Below, in pieces: positions 18,262 through 27,407 of a DNA stretch of 42,096 bases. Each line of letters begins with the position of its first letter. Position 1 is the stretch's first letter. Below the pieces are notes generated by a model. It ran no database searches. It was not told the origin of the DNA and was given only the letters and a program-made list of their open reading frames with translations. The translations under genes and the position numbers were made by a program. This stretch comes from Tannerellaceae bacterium (lineage in GTDB: Bacteria; Bacteroidota; Bacteroidia; Bacteroidales; Tannerellaceae): the NCBI GenBank assembly GCA_021203545.1, contig JAJQAZ010000080.1, positions 1 to 42,096 on the forward strand, given 5' to 3'.

Positions 18262-18831
18262 TTATTTTTTACCAGTGAACCATTTTTTCTTTATATATCT
18301 ACATCTATGATCTTTAATGTCTAAAGGAAAGAAAGTTCCTGGATTCAAATAGTTATCAGGTCTAAAATTCCTTTTATTAAGATTTCCAGAACCAATTAAC
18401 CGATCCTCTAATATATATTCTCTAATGAACGATAATTCGCCAACGGGAGATATATAATAATCCTTGAATATAACAAACACACCATACATCCATCCGCGAT
18501 TTATAATGCCTTGTGTCTTTAATGTATCTTTATCTATATAATAGGTACCACAGAATCCAGGATACCGAGAATATCCTTCAAAGTAGTTTGTTAAAGAATC
18601 ACTGGGTTTGCCTACATGGGTATAGATAAATAGTCCGTCTTCATGAAACATGATACAATAATTTATGTTAGACGAGTCATCTCTTTCAAAATAATAAAAT
18701 CCCTCTATATTAATCAGTGTATCCAATCCTGTATATTCTCCCGTATAGTGATTCGTAAAATATCGAGGCCTTGTACAACTAAAAGAGAGAATTAATATTA
18801 CTGCTAAAATGCATTTTTTTGTCTGTTTCAT
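18262..18831 (-). CDS. Array lipoprotein B (probable toxin immunity)
   Basis: A 189-residue intact paralogue with lipobox LSFSC followed by TRPRYFTNHYTGEYTGLDTL. The conserved middle reads FCGTYYIDKDTLKTQGIINR, and the end is DHRCRYIKKKWFTGKK. It differs from its neighbours mainly at about residues 50-90 and in the later strand KDYYISPVGELSFIREYILE. It stands directly after the longest orphan toxin tip, in the place an immunity gene would take behind its own toxin. The start ATG at 18831 lies 12 bases after the tip stop. Confidence 0.78.
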   Translation of the reverse strand: MKQTKKCILAVILILSFSCTRPRYFTNHYTGEYTGLDTLINIEGFYYFERDDSSNINYCIMFHEDGLFIYTHVGKPSDSLTNYFEGYSRYPGFCGTYYIDKDTLKTQGIINRGWMYGVFVIFKDYYISPVGELSFIREYILEDRLIGSGNLNKRNFRPDNYLNPGTFFPLDIKDHRCRYIKKKWFTGKK

Positions 18832-18843
18832 AATCTAAAGAAT

Positions 18844-19053
18844 TTAATAGAATGTATAGTGTTGATTCGTTCCTATTTGCACAAAAGGTGTAGATTTTCC
18901 ATGATAATGGAAGTCCGGAGTAGGAAAAACATATCTGTGCCACCAGTTTTGTCCCAGATATCCTCCCGCTTTACAATCCCATCCGAGGCGCAATATATTA
19001 TTTTTGCTTTTAGCAAAGTAAAGTGGGTGATCTCCTAAACTGTGCTTTTGAGA
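18844..19053 (-). pseudogene. Orphan type 23 toxin tip 1
   Basis: A 69-codon open stretch without a start, reading SQKHSLGDHPLYFAKSKN and then following the last 55 residues of the RHS toxin almost exactly (NILRLGWDCKAGGYLGQNWW to TNQHYTFY-stop). It differs upstream of PLY, where the main toxin has LQLSSPLYYSTKSKN. It is best read as the displaced 3' end of an earlier toxin allele left behind after a new tip replaced it, as known for rhs loci. It cannot be expressed alone. Confidence 0.82.
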
Positions 19054-19076
19054 TCACCCTTTTTCACTATTTCTGT

Positions 19077-19615
19077 TTACTTTTTACCAGTGAACCATTT
19101 TTTCTTTAAATAACTGCATCTATGATCTTTTGTATTTAATGGAAAAAAGTCGGAGGATTCAAATAGGTTTTGGGTTTAAAATCCCGGTTTTCCAGCATAT
19201 ATTCTTTAATGAACGACAACTCGCCATTAGTAGATATTAGAAAGTTTCTGAATATTACGTAAACCCCATATAGAAATCCATTATCCAAAATAGCCTGTGT
19301 CTTTAATGTATCTTTATCCAGATAATATGTACCACAGAATCCTGGATATGGCCAAGCTCCTTCGAAATATGATTTCAAAGAATCATCTGATTGATCGGTG
19401 TGAACATTTATAAATAATCCATCATTATGTAACATAATACAATAAATTGTTTTAGAAGTATCTATTGATTCAAAGCAATAATATCCCTCTATATTAATTA
19501 GTGTATCTAATCCTGTATATTCTCCTGTATAGTAGTTTGTAAAATATCTGGGTCGTGTACAACCAAAAGAGAGAATTAATATTACTGCTAAAATGCATTT
19601 TCCTGTATGTTTCAT
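19077..19615 (-). pseudogene. Array lipoprotein A (probable cognate immunity), 3' frameshift
   Basis: First lipoprotein, starting 12 bases after the RHS toxin stop and so the best candidate for its cognate immunity protein. Lipobox LSFGC, then TRPRYFTNYYTGEYTGLDTL; the centre has its own sequence (CFESIDTSKTIYCIM). The frame now ends early at 19136 as NPPTFFH. One missing C next to the run at 19141-19148 explains this; adding it gives FFPLNTKDHRCSYLKKKWFTGKK and a stop at 19077 (179 residues). It also lacks the short FGNLNKR-type stretch seen in other copies. Whether the truncated protein works is unknown. Confidence 0.77.
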
Positions 19616-19627
19616 AATCTAAAGAGT

Positions 19628-22600
19628 TTAATAGAATGTATAATGTTGATTCGTTCCTATTTGCACAAAAGGTGTAGATTTTCCATGATAATGGAAGTCT
19701 GGAGTAGGAAAAACATATCTGTGCCACCAGTTTTGTCCCAGATAACCTCCCAGTTTACAATCCCATCCGAGTCGCAGTATATTATTCTTGCTTTTTGTAC
19801 TATAATATAGTGGGCTCGACAGTTGCAATCCATCTTTATGTTTTCCTTTTTTATTAAAAAGAGATTTTTCTTTTGGCTGATCTTTAGTAGGTTCATTAGT
19901 ATACACCTGGGTACCTATATAATGATCTCCTATGCCAAATTCGAGGGCGGCTGTGCGGTAACGGTCGTAACCTTTTTCTCCCTGTGCGATTCCGAAAATG
20001 TCATCTTCGAAATTTACTTTGAAATCGCCTACGTGGAAGCCTAAGATGCCGGAGGCTTGTTTGTCGCCCTGGAGGTAGCGGTTAGTCAGGAAGTAGAAGC
20101 CGTTCTTGCCATCGTCGTAACTTACGCCACCATATAAGGTGCCTAACCCGAATCCGTTGTTGGATTTGTAGCCGTCCATGCCTACGCTGAAATTCCAGTG
20201 TCCTACCCGTTGCGAGGCTGTGATGCCGGCACCGAAGCGGAATCCGGCTCCCATGGCGGAATAGGTGAGCATGGATACGGGTGAGATGGAGAGGGTGAAA
20301 TTGCCCGTGGAGAAGTGGAACGGTTCTATGACATTGCTTAATACGGTGTTGGCTGCTGTCGCTGCTCCGTATTGCAGGGTTTGCGATACCGTGAGATGGT
20401 TGATGGTACTCAGCAGGGTGTTGAAACCGGCTCCGTTGATCATGGCGCAACCTACTACAGAGGTAACGGCTCCTAAAGCACCGGAATAAACCGCTTTTAT
20501 ACCCCAGTTGCCGGTTTTGGCTCCGTGTGCAATGTAGCCTACCGCAAACCCGATACCGGCTGCTATTAAGAAGGCGAATTCGCCGTCGGGATCGGTGTAG
20601 CGTAAGGGGTTGTTCATCGCATAGGTGTACCGGTTGAAGTTCTGGCTGTCGAAAGGAGCCTGTACAAGTGGGTCGGGCGAGAGGAAACGTGCCAGTACCG
20701 GATCGTACAACCGGGCGTTCATATTGACCAGACTGAACCAGGGCAGGTATTCGTGGCCGGTATAACCGCGCCCCAACAACAGGGTGGGTTCGCTGCCGGT
20801 TGGGTATAGTTCGTGGTTTTGCGGATTACGCAGGCGTCCCCACGCGTCGTAACTCAACTCCTGCCGGAGTGTACCGGCGGCATCGGTCAGGTGGGTTATG
20901 CTGCCTAAGTGGTCCCGGCAGATGTAGTTCACAGTCCACCCGTTGGCATCCTTTATATATACAACCGGTGCCGCATAGGCATCTCCTCCCAGGTATAACC
21001 GTTCCTGAGTGCCCGTTGCTCCTTCGTCAACTTCATAATTGTCAAGGTAATAACGGGTTAGTTTTACCTGGTTGTTCTCTCTCACAATCATGTTGGTGCG
21101 GTGGCCACTGTTGCCATACGCAAATGTAGCAGAAAAATTCTCTTGTGCAATGGTTTCGGGCCTTTGCATTGCATTATAGGTAATATCCTGGTCTTTCGCA
21201 GGATATTTGTTATCAACCGGGTAGAATTTATGTACCGCATAGGGTTTTCCGGCCTGGTAAAGATAGGTACCGGCATTGGATTGGGCCGTCAAGTTGCCCC
21301 AGAGGTCGTATTCCATGGTATGACTACCGGTTGAAACCAGCCGGTTCAATGTATCGTAGGTGAATTTTTCTTCCAGGTTGCGCTGGTTGTCTTTGCGGGA
21401 TAAGAGATTGTTGGTGGTACCGTCAAAATTGTAACTGAAATCCTGTAGCGTGAGGCTACCATTTTTAACCGTACGCCCGGACAGGTATCCGTTTCCGGTA
21501 TATGTATAGGTACGTGCCAGCGGACCGGTTGTAACACCTGTGGGCATGCCCATGGAATTTTCGGCCGTGAGTTTCCATACCGGAGTGTTGTTATCCAGCT
21601 TTATTTCTGTAAGATGTCCGTTCGTATAGGTGTAATTTTCGGTAACACTGAGGCCGGTGTGCGATTTATAGAGGGTGGAACTAACGGTTCCGTTGGCATA
21701 GGTGTATGTTTTTTCAAACCACTTGCTGCCTTGTACGGTTTCTTTGCGTGTGGCCAGTCGTGCATATGTGTCGTATCCATAGGTAATGGTGTGTCCGGTG
21801 CTGCTTTCGGCACTTAGCAGGTTATCGCTGTTGTAACTGTAGGTAATGGTTGGCCCGCCGGCTACCTGTTTGGTCTGTACCCGGTTGTATGCATCGTAGG
21901 TATAACGGATTGTGGCATTTGTGGCATTTTTTTCTTCGCTGATATTCCCTGCCGCATCGTATACATAGGTTGTTTTGCCTGCACTCGGATCGTCTATAGA
22001 GGTGCGCCGTCCGCAGGTGTCATACCCGATCCGGGTGGTATATCCTCCCGGTGCGGTAACTGCCAGCAGTTGCCCGTCGGGGCGGTATGTATAGGTAATA
22101 GTGCCTGCTGTATCCTGTACGGAGAGAACCTGTCCCGAAGCGTTGTAGAGGGTTGTTTTTTCTACCTCGTCCTGCCGGGTAGTAACGGCTGCTTTGTTGT
22201 AGGTGTAGGTCTGGCTGTTGCCCGAAGCGGCGCGTATTTCCAGAATCCTGTCGTAGTCGTCGTATGTGTAGTTAGTCCAGTGGGTAGCGGTTGTTCCTGT
22301 ATAGGGCTGCGACTCACTTTGAAGTAATCCTTTGTTGGTATACCGGCGGCTGATGGTTACTTGTTTGTTATCGAAACGCTGTTCGCTGTTTCTGACCTCC
22401 CTGCCTAATGCATCGTACCAGGTTTTTACAACCGGCCGGCCGGTTACGGTTTGTGTAATGGAGTAGAGGGCACCCTCTGTTGTATCCCACGAAGCCGACA
22501 GGGTTCCGGTTGTGCCGTCCGGGTGGGTTGTTTTAATTACTTCTCCCCAGGTGTTGTATTCGTAAAGAGTTGTTCTGTTGCCCTGGCCGGTTACTTTTTC

Positions 22601-25600
22601 CGGCAATCCGTCCTGGTTATAGACCGTGTTTGTGTAGGTTCCTTCCGGAGCGGTTTGTTTGGTGATACGTCCGAAATCGTCATATAAGCAGGTGGTTACC
22701 TGTGCGGTAGGGGAGTCGTAGGCCCAGGTTTTGTGCTCAATGAGATTCCCGTATTCGTCGTATTTGTTTTCTTCTTTCAATACCTGTTTGCCGTCGTATT
22801 TACGGATATGTACTGACGGTAGGTTCAGAGTAGGATGAAGTTGGTAGGTATCTGTATATTGTAAAGTGGATTGATCCGGCAGGGTAATCTGGTCGGTACG
22901 GCTTAACAGGGTTCCTATGATGTAATTGGTTGCTGACGTACTGTTGTAATAGGTGCGGGTGCTTTTTTGTATCCTGTTATCGCTATTGGTAGCAGTTTGT
23001 GTAAGCACATTTCCGTAACTGTCGTACGTATAAGAGGTAGTAACCGAATGGCCGGTAAGCAGGTTACTCTCTTTCTGTGTAGTTAGGGTAATGCGGGCTT
23101 TTTTATTGGCTGCTACGGATACTGCATATTCCGACTCTGTTTTTTGTGTGGGTAACTGTGCCAGTGTTTCTACTCCGAACCGGGTCGGATCGTACCGGAA
23201 GGTATGGGTCTGATTGCGGAGGTTGTCCCTGCATTCAATTTGCCGGAATCCGCAGAAATTGTTTCTGTGCCTGTTAATAATGGCGTCGTAATAGGTATAC
23301 GTACGGGAATCTATGGTGGTATTATCCAGTTGGGATTGGGTAGCGGTAACCAGATAAAAGCTATTATTTACTCTCTGATACGGATAGGTATAGCTTGTCT
23401 CTGTTGTTTTTCCGCTTTCCGGAAAAGATTCGTATGTATAGGTCGTGGTGATGCCGTTGCTGTTAATGGTTTTCGTAAGTAATCTTTTCATCCCACTGTT
23501 GTAGGTATATACCAGCGGGGTTACCTGGCTGGCTTTGATAGACAGGACCTGTCCGTTACGGAAACGGCTGTTGACATCCGCGTTTCCGGCTATAAAGAAC
23601 GCATCTTTATCTACCTCTATGGATCCCACATTATATCCACCGGCAAACGTGCCGTATAAGTTCGAAATGAAGGATAAAGTTCCTTCCCGGTTTACCACAA
23701 GGTCGGGTGTACCGTTGCCGTCTACATCCTGTAGCAGGAATGCATACCCGGTGTCGTAAGGAGAACTGAGTTTGTGCCTGGATATATCCATACCGGCACC
23801 TGTACCAAGACAAATGTGCCAGTCGTAAGCATCGTCCATGTATTTCCTGTAAGTTTCTTTGTATACTTCGCATCTGCTGCCGTTTCGTTCGTATATCCAC
23901 GTATCGCCGTTATCTATCGCGGTTGAGTTACCGCATACTCCCTGGCATGTGCCTATATGTTGCGTTTGATTTGTGTATCTGTCTCTGGCGGGCGATAGCA
24001 GGATATCCATTTTGCCGTCGTTGTTGATATCGCCTAACAAGAGTTGTTTGTTTTTTATAAAACCTGTTGTCAGGGTGCCGTTGCTGCCGGTTTGCACAAA
24101 TGTATTATTGATATAGGAGTAGATAAACATTCCGGTGGCAGTAATGATACAGAGGTCGGTTTTGCCGTTGCCGTTCATATCGGCGGCAAATACGGTTTCT
24201 TTCAGTACATCTATATCCCGTATGGATACATCACTGATTGTTGTACGGGATTCGAGGTTCACCAGTGTTGCCCGTGTTCCTCCGCTATAGGTGACATCTT
24301 TCGGGGTTTTATTTCCGTTGAGTGTGAGCATTTCGGCTTTGCCGTTACCGGTGAAATCGCCGAAAACAAACGCGCGGGGTAGTACGCTCTCCAGACTACC
24401 CTCTTTGAAAGTACCATTGAGCAGCAGGGAGGCACTGGTGGGTGTCATGAATGCATTGTAAGTAGTATATACAACTTTACCTTTTCCACCTTCGAGGTAG
24501 TAATTTACTTTTACCGGTTCATCGTTTCCGTCGCCATCGATATCTACAGCTACCAGTTTCTGGAATCCGGTTCCGGCCTCCAGGATATTCGGTGTGCAAA
24601 GACCGCCGGACAGATTACGGTAAAGCAGTAGGTTTTGTGCAGGCGAATAGCGGCTGCCATACTGATTATTGCTTCCCTGGGTGGCTGTTATGCCATATGC
24701 CTGGAAATTAGGGTAGGCTATCATGCCGTCGATCGAGCTGTTGGCAAAAAATCCGGCTTTACTCAGAATCAGGTCTGCGGCTTTGTTATTGGCAAAATAG
24801 GTGCTCAGGATTTTGTTAAGTTCTTTTTGGAAGGTGCCGCTGCGCGCATTGGTACCGTATGTAAATTGTAACGGATTTAGTTCTTTGGTACCACTTGTAC
24901 AATGTATTGCCGTAAGAATATCGAACGTATTCAGGCTGTGTTTTAAGGTATAGGTGGCCAATAGCCGGTTTGTACCGGCATAGGTTTCGATACTGCTTAA
25001 CAGGTTGGATAACCGGATGGGAATTCCTGCGATATAAGAGGTATGGTTGTGTTGCCGGGAAGTGTAGTTGAATTGTATATAACCCAACTGCTTGCCACGG
25101 CTTCCGTACTGTATAACGGATGGATAAAAATTGTTGTCTTTCCGGGTATAGGTATAGTCAATGTAATTAGAGAATTTGTCTGTCATCCGGGTAAGCGGAT
25201 ACACCGGCTGTGGAGTTGTATCGGTTGTGTAACCGAACCGGCCTGTTTTGCCTTCCGGATAATGTACATCCAGGTAGTATTTTTTAGAAGGAAAATAACT
25301 GATTACCGTGATGTTTCCTATTTCGGTTTCGTATACGATCTGGGTGGTTGTTTCTGATGTTTTGATCAGGCGCATACCGTCCAGCATAAGGATAGAATTG
25401 TTGTCTATTTTTTCAGGTTGTGCATTCTCGCCATCAAAGTAGAAGTTACCGGTGGTAACCGCGATGGAAGAGGTGCCGCTCAAATTCCACCCGAACCCGG
25501 CTATCCCGTTTCCGGACAGGCTGTTATAGGTAATAGCCATCCGGGGTTGCAATCCTTTTCCGGCCTGTACAATCTGTATGGGTACGGTATAGGTGAGGGC

Positions 25601-25960
25601 ACCGTTTATGATATCGGTTTCATAAGGTATTTGCCCCACGTCGCGGCTGGTATCTATCGTAAGAGTTGCTATACCGGCAGGTGTGGTAACAGGTGTACCG
25701 GCCGTTTTAGTTTCTTCCTTCCGGATGGATACCGGTTGGGTTGTTGTCCGGACCAGCGGATTAATGACGGGCTGGTATTTGTAGAGGGTGTTGTTTCCTT
25801 CTTTGGAGACTTTGTAATGTGTGCCCGGGACTCCTGCCGTAAAGAGTGAATCTTCGGCGGTAATGGCCTGTAACGGATAATGGATTTCCTGATTTTGTGC
25901 GGTACTCAACATGGTTATGAATACCAGCAATACTGTAAGTAAATGATGTACTTGTTTCAT
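19628..25960 (-). CDS. Secreted SpvB/FG-GAP/RHS-repeat polymorphic toxin with type 23 toxin tip
   Basis: A 2110-residue intact protein. Signal peptide ending LSTAQ; SpvB-like domain from about residue 107 (GQIPYETDIINGALTYTVPI). Five Ca-binding FG-GAP-type loops follow (DIDGDGNDE near 473, DFTGNGKAE, DMNGNGKTD, DINNDGKMD, DVDGNGTPD near 742). YD/RHS repeats fill about 815-1690. The RHS core then runs from CRDHLGSITHL to ARFLSPDP and ends DPDGE near 1793. After a Gly/Ala-rich hydrophobic stretch comes a tip (about 1900-2110) with GHWNFSVGMDG, DRYRTAALEFGIGDHYIGT and SKNNILRLGWDCK, matching the Bacteroidota polymorphic toxin type 23 pattern. The shell probably encloses the toxin. Secretion route and target are unknown. 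It ends 12 bases before the first lipoprotein. Confidence 0.9.
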   Translation of the reverse strand: MKQVHHLLTVLLVFITMLSTAQNQEIHYPLQAITAEDSLFTAGVPGTHYKVSKEGNNTLYKYQPVINPLVRTTTQPVSIRKEETKTAGTPVTTPAGIATLTIDTSRDVGQIPYETDIINGALTYTVPIQIVQAGKGLQPRMAITYNSLSGNGIAGFGWNLSGTSSIAVTTGNFYFDGENAQPEKIDNNSILMLDGMRLIKTSETTTQIVYETEIGNITVISYFPSKKYYLDVHYPEGKTGRFGYTTDTTPQPVYPLTRMTDKFSNYIDYTYTRKDNNFYPSVIQYGSRGKQLGYIQFNYTSRQHNHTSYIAGIPIRLSNLLSSIETYAGTNRLLATYTLKHSLNTFDILTAIHCTSGTKELNPLQFTYGTNARSGTFQKELNKILSTYFANNKAADLILSKAGFFANSSIDGMIAYPNFQAYGITATQGSNNQYGSRYSPAQNLLLYRNLSGGLCTPNILEAGTGFQKLVAVDIDGDGNDEPVKVNYYLEGGKGKVVYTTYNAFMTPTSASLLLNGTFKEGSLESVLPRAFVFGDFTGNGKAEMLTLNGNKTPKDVTYSGGTRATLVNLESRTTISDVSIRDIDVLKETVFAADMNGNGKTDLCIITATGMFIYSYINNTFVQTGSNGTLTTGFIKNKQLLLGDINNDGKMDILLSPARDRYTNQTQHIGTCQGVCGNSTAIDNGDTWIYERNGSRCEVYKETYRKYMDDAYDWHICLGTGAGMDISRHKLSSPYDTGYAFLLQDVDGNGTPDLVVNREGTLSFISNLYGTFAGGYNVGSIEVDKDAFFIAGNADVNSRFRNGQVLSIKASQVTPLVYTYNSGMKRLLTKTINSNGITTTYTYESFPESGKTTETSYTYPYQRVNNSFYLVTATQSQLDNTTIDSRTYTYYDAIINRHRNNFCGFRQIECRDNLRNQTHTFRYDPTRFGVETLAQLPTQKTESEYAVSVAANKKARITLTTQKESNLLTGHSVTTSYTYDSYGNVLTQTATNSDNRIQKSTRTYYNSTSATNYIIGTLLSRTDQITLPDQSTLQYTDTYQLHPTLNLPSVHIRKYDGKQVLKEENKYDEYGNLIEHKTWAYDSPTAQVTTCLYDDFGRITKQTAPEGTYTNTVYNQDGLPEKVTGQGNRTTLYEYNTWGEVIKTTHPDGTTGTLSASWDTTEGALYSITQTVTGRPVVKTWYDALGREVRNSEQRFDNKQVTISRRYTNKGLLQSESQPYTGTTATHWTNYTYDDYDRILEIRAASGNSQTYTYNKAAVTTRQDEVEKTTLYNASGQVLSVQDTAGTITYTYRPDGQLLAVTAPGGYTTRIGYDTCGRRTSIDDPSAGKTTYVYDAAGNISEEKNATNATIRYTYDAYNRVQTKQVAGGPTITYSYNSDNLLSAESSTGHTITYGYDTYARLATRKETVQGSKWFEKTYTYANGTVSSTLYKSHTGLSVTENYTYTNGHLTEIKLDNNTPVWKLTAENSMGMPTGVTTGPLARTYTYTGNGYLSGRTVKNGSLTLQDFSYNFDGTTNNLLSRKDNQRNLEEKFTYDTLNRLVSTGSHTMEYDLWGNLTAQSNAGTYLYQAGKPYAVHKFYPVDNKYPAKDQDITYNAMQRPETIAQENFSATFAYGNSGHRTNMIVRENNQVKLTRYYLDNYEVDEGATGTQERLYLGGDAYAAPVVYIKDANGWTVNYICRDHLGSITHLTDAAGTLRQELSYDAWGRLRNPQNHELYPTGSEPTLLLGRGYTGHEYLPWFSLVNMNARLYDPVLARFLSPDPLVQAPFDSQNFNRYTYAMNNPLRYTDPDGEFAFLIAAGIGFAVGYIAHGAKTGNWGIKAVYSGALGAVTSVVGCAMINGAGFNTLLSTINHLTVSQTLQYGAATAANTVLSNVIEPFHFSTGNFTLSISPVSMLTYSAMGAGFRFGAGITASQRVGHWNFSVGMDGYKSNNGFGLGTLYGGVSYDDGKNGFYFLTNRYLQGDKQASGILGFHVGDFKVNFEDDIFGIAQGEKGYDRYRTAALEFGIGDHYIGTQVYTNEPTKDQPKEKSLFNKKGKHKDGLQLSSPLYYSTKSKNNILRLGWDCKLGGYLGQNWWHRYVFPTPDFHYHGKSTPFVQIGTNQHYTFY

Positions 25961-25996
25961 AAGATAAAATTTTACGATGTTGTTATGATTTTAAAT

Positions 25997-27212
25997 TTAA
26001 TTGCTTGTTTGTGTAACGTTTATGGTTCCGGAGAGCGTTGTACCTTCATAGAGGCATGTCATGTAGATGGTGCCGTAGCGGGTAGAACCATTGTTCGCGG
26101 AATTAGTGCTAAAGGTGCAGGAGGATGTGCTGATGCTGCTTACATGTAACCACGAGTCTGATACAGTTGCTTTCATGGAAGATGAATCAAGGTAGATTGT
26201 TTTGGTAGCCCCACTGGCATATTTGACTGTGGTACTACCCGCAATGGATACTGTCTGGTATCCTCCGTTTCTGTTCAAGGTAACAGAAGAGGGGGTTGCA
26301 ACAATGTCATTGCCTGATGAATAAGGCCAGTTTCCGTACTGGTAAATAGTTTTGCCGGAAGAGGTTAGTCCGGTGGTTGTTACACCGTCTATGGTAGCGT
26401 TTGCTTTTAATTGTACTACGCACTTGCGCTCATCTCCACTGATTGTTCCACGGTTTTCGGCAGTTACAGTAGTTGTTTCCACGGTAAATCCGGTACCGGG
26501 TGTTACGGTAATAAGTTGCAGATTAAACATTGTAACCGGATGATTCATTCTTGTACCGTTCCAGGTAAGATGAGGATCGCCGGCCGAGAAGGTTACGGTT
26601 CCGCCTCCGGCTACTATATAATTTGTAGAAGAAGCAGCTGTGAATACAATTTGTATAGTTCCTTTTTCTGTTCCCTTATCCAGGGTATAAGTGCTGTTGT
26701 CCTGAAAGGTAAAGAGAATATTTACTGTCCGGTTTTGGGTTGCATAATTATAGGTATACTTTTCCGTACGGCCGGTAGTGGGATGGGTTTCTGTGGTTGT
26801 AGTTCCCTCTTTTACGATGTCTGTAAAGGTATACACCGGCTGGCGGGTACGGGTACGATTGCCTGTGGATTCAATCAGGCTGTAATCCCAGGTACTGATT
26901 TTTTTCGGTTACTATAGCCGTTTCTTTCTCGACGGCTGGTGTGTCGTACAGTTTGGGGCCTTTACTACCGTCGCTGTATAACTCCTGTGTCCAGGGGGTG
27001 GCGGTGCGGGTTCGTTCAGGTAGTTTATACTCCCATGCGGTGTAGTCGGTTCCGGAGTCGATTCCTACAACTTTGTTCTCTACTGTTTGTATCACCCGGT
27101 TGCCTGCGGCATCGTAGGTGTAGGTTCTTGCACTTTGTGCATTCAGGGATGTAGCCGCAAGCATTATGGCAAGAGCTAATCCGGTTTGTAAAAATAAATC
27201 TTTCTTTTTCAT
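25997..27212 (-). pseudogene. Secreted BACON/Ig-like partner of the RHS protein, frameshifted in an A7 tract
   Basis: Opens at the ATG at 27212 with a signal peptide (LALAIMLAATSLNAQ), then RTYTYDAAGNRVIQT, a single YD-like repeat similar to those of the RHS protein. The C-terminal 90 residues form an Ig/BACON-like domain (SVTLNRNGGYQTVSIAG, W-L-H-V-S, YGTIYMTC, GTINVTQTS). After IVTEK the frame changes at seven A (26899-26905). The first frame stops at 26871; removing one A gives IVTEKISTWDYSLIESTGN and reads through to 25997, 404 residues. The RHS gene starts 36 bases later, so they are one operon. It may be a carrier or surface anchor; that is inference. Confidence 0.8.
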
Positions 27213-27237
27213 TGTCTTTATAAATTTGTTATTGCGA

Positions 27238-27258
27238 CAAATATAAACGCAATTGCGT
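27238..27258 (-). promoter_or_regulatory. Promoter -7 element and palindrome ahead of the RHS operon
   Basis: On the minus strand TATATTTG (27245-27238) fits TAnnTTTG and lies 26 bases before the ATG at 27212. Directly upstream is the perfect 12 bp palindrome ACGCAATTGCGT (27247-27258), in the place between -33 and -7 where a repressor would block the polymerase. No regulator gene lies adjacent. Confidence 0.45.
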
Positions 27259-27353
27259 ACAAAAAATGACAAAAGAAAGATTGTCAGGAATTAGTGGTTT
27301 TTTTAATCTTTTTTAATTAATAAGACGACGTGTTGGTGGACCCATTAAATAAA

Positions 27354-27386
27354 AAAGGGACTGTCCAAAAACCAGACAGTCCCTTT
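27354..27386 (-). terminator. Rho-independent terminator of fabD
   Basis: AAAGGGACTGTC (27354-27365) pairs perfectly with GACAGTCCCTTT (27375-27386). A T-run follows on the minus strand (complement of A at 27351-27356), 22 bases past the fabD stop. Confidence 0.85.
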
Positions 27387-27407
27387 GCTTTTTATTGTAA
27401 AACAGTT

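Noticed and set aside
17564-19060. Hairpins (GGGTGATC.../...ACCACCC or GATCACCC) between lipoprotein genes as terminators
   Set aside because: The T-run follows on the plus strand only, opposite to the genes, and the hairpins fall inside remnants of the toxin reading frame.
19628-25960. Type VI secretion effector
   Set aside because: The protein has a Sec signal peptide and no PAAR or VgrG part, and no type VI genes are in the window.
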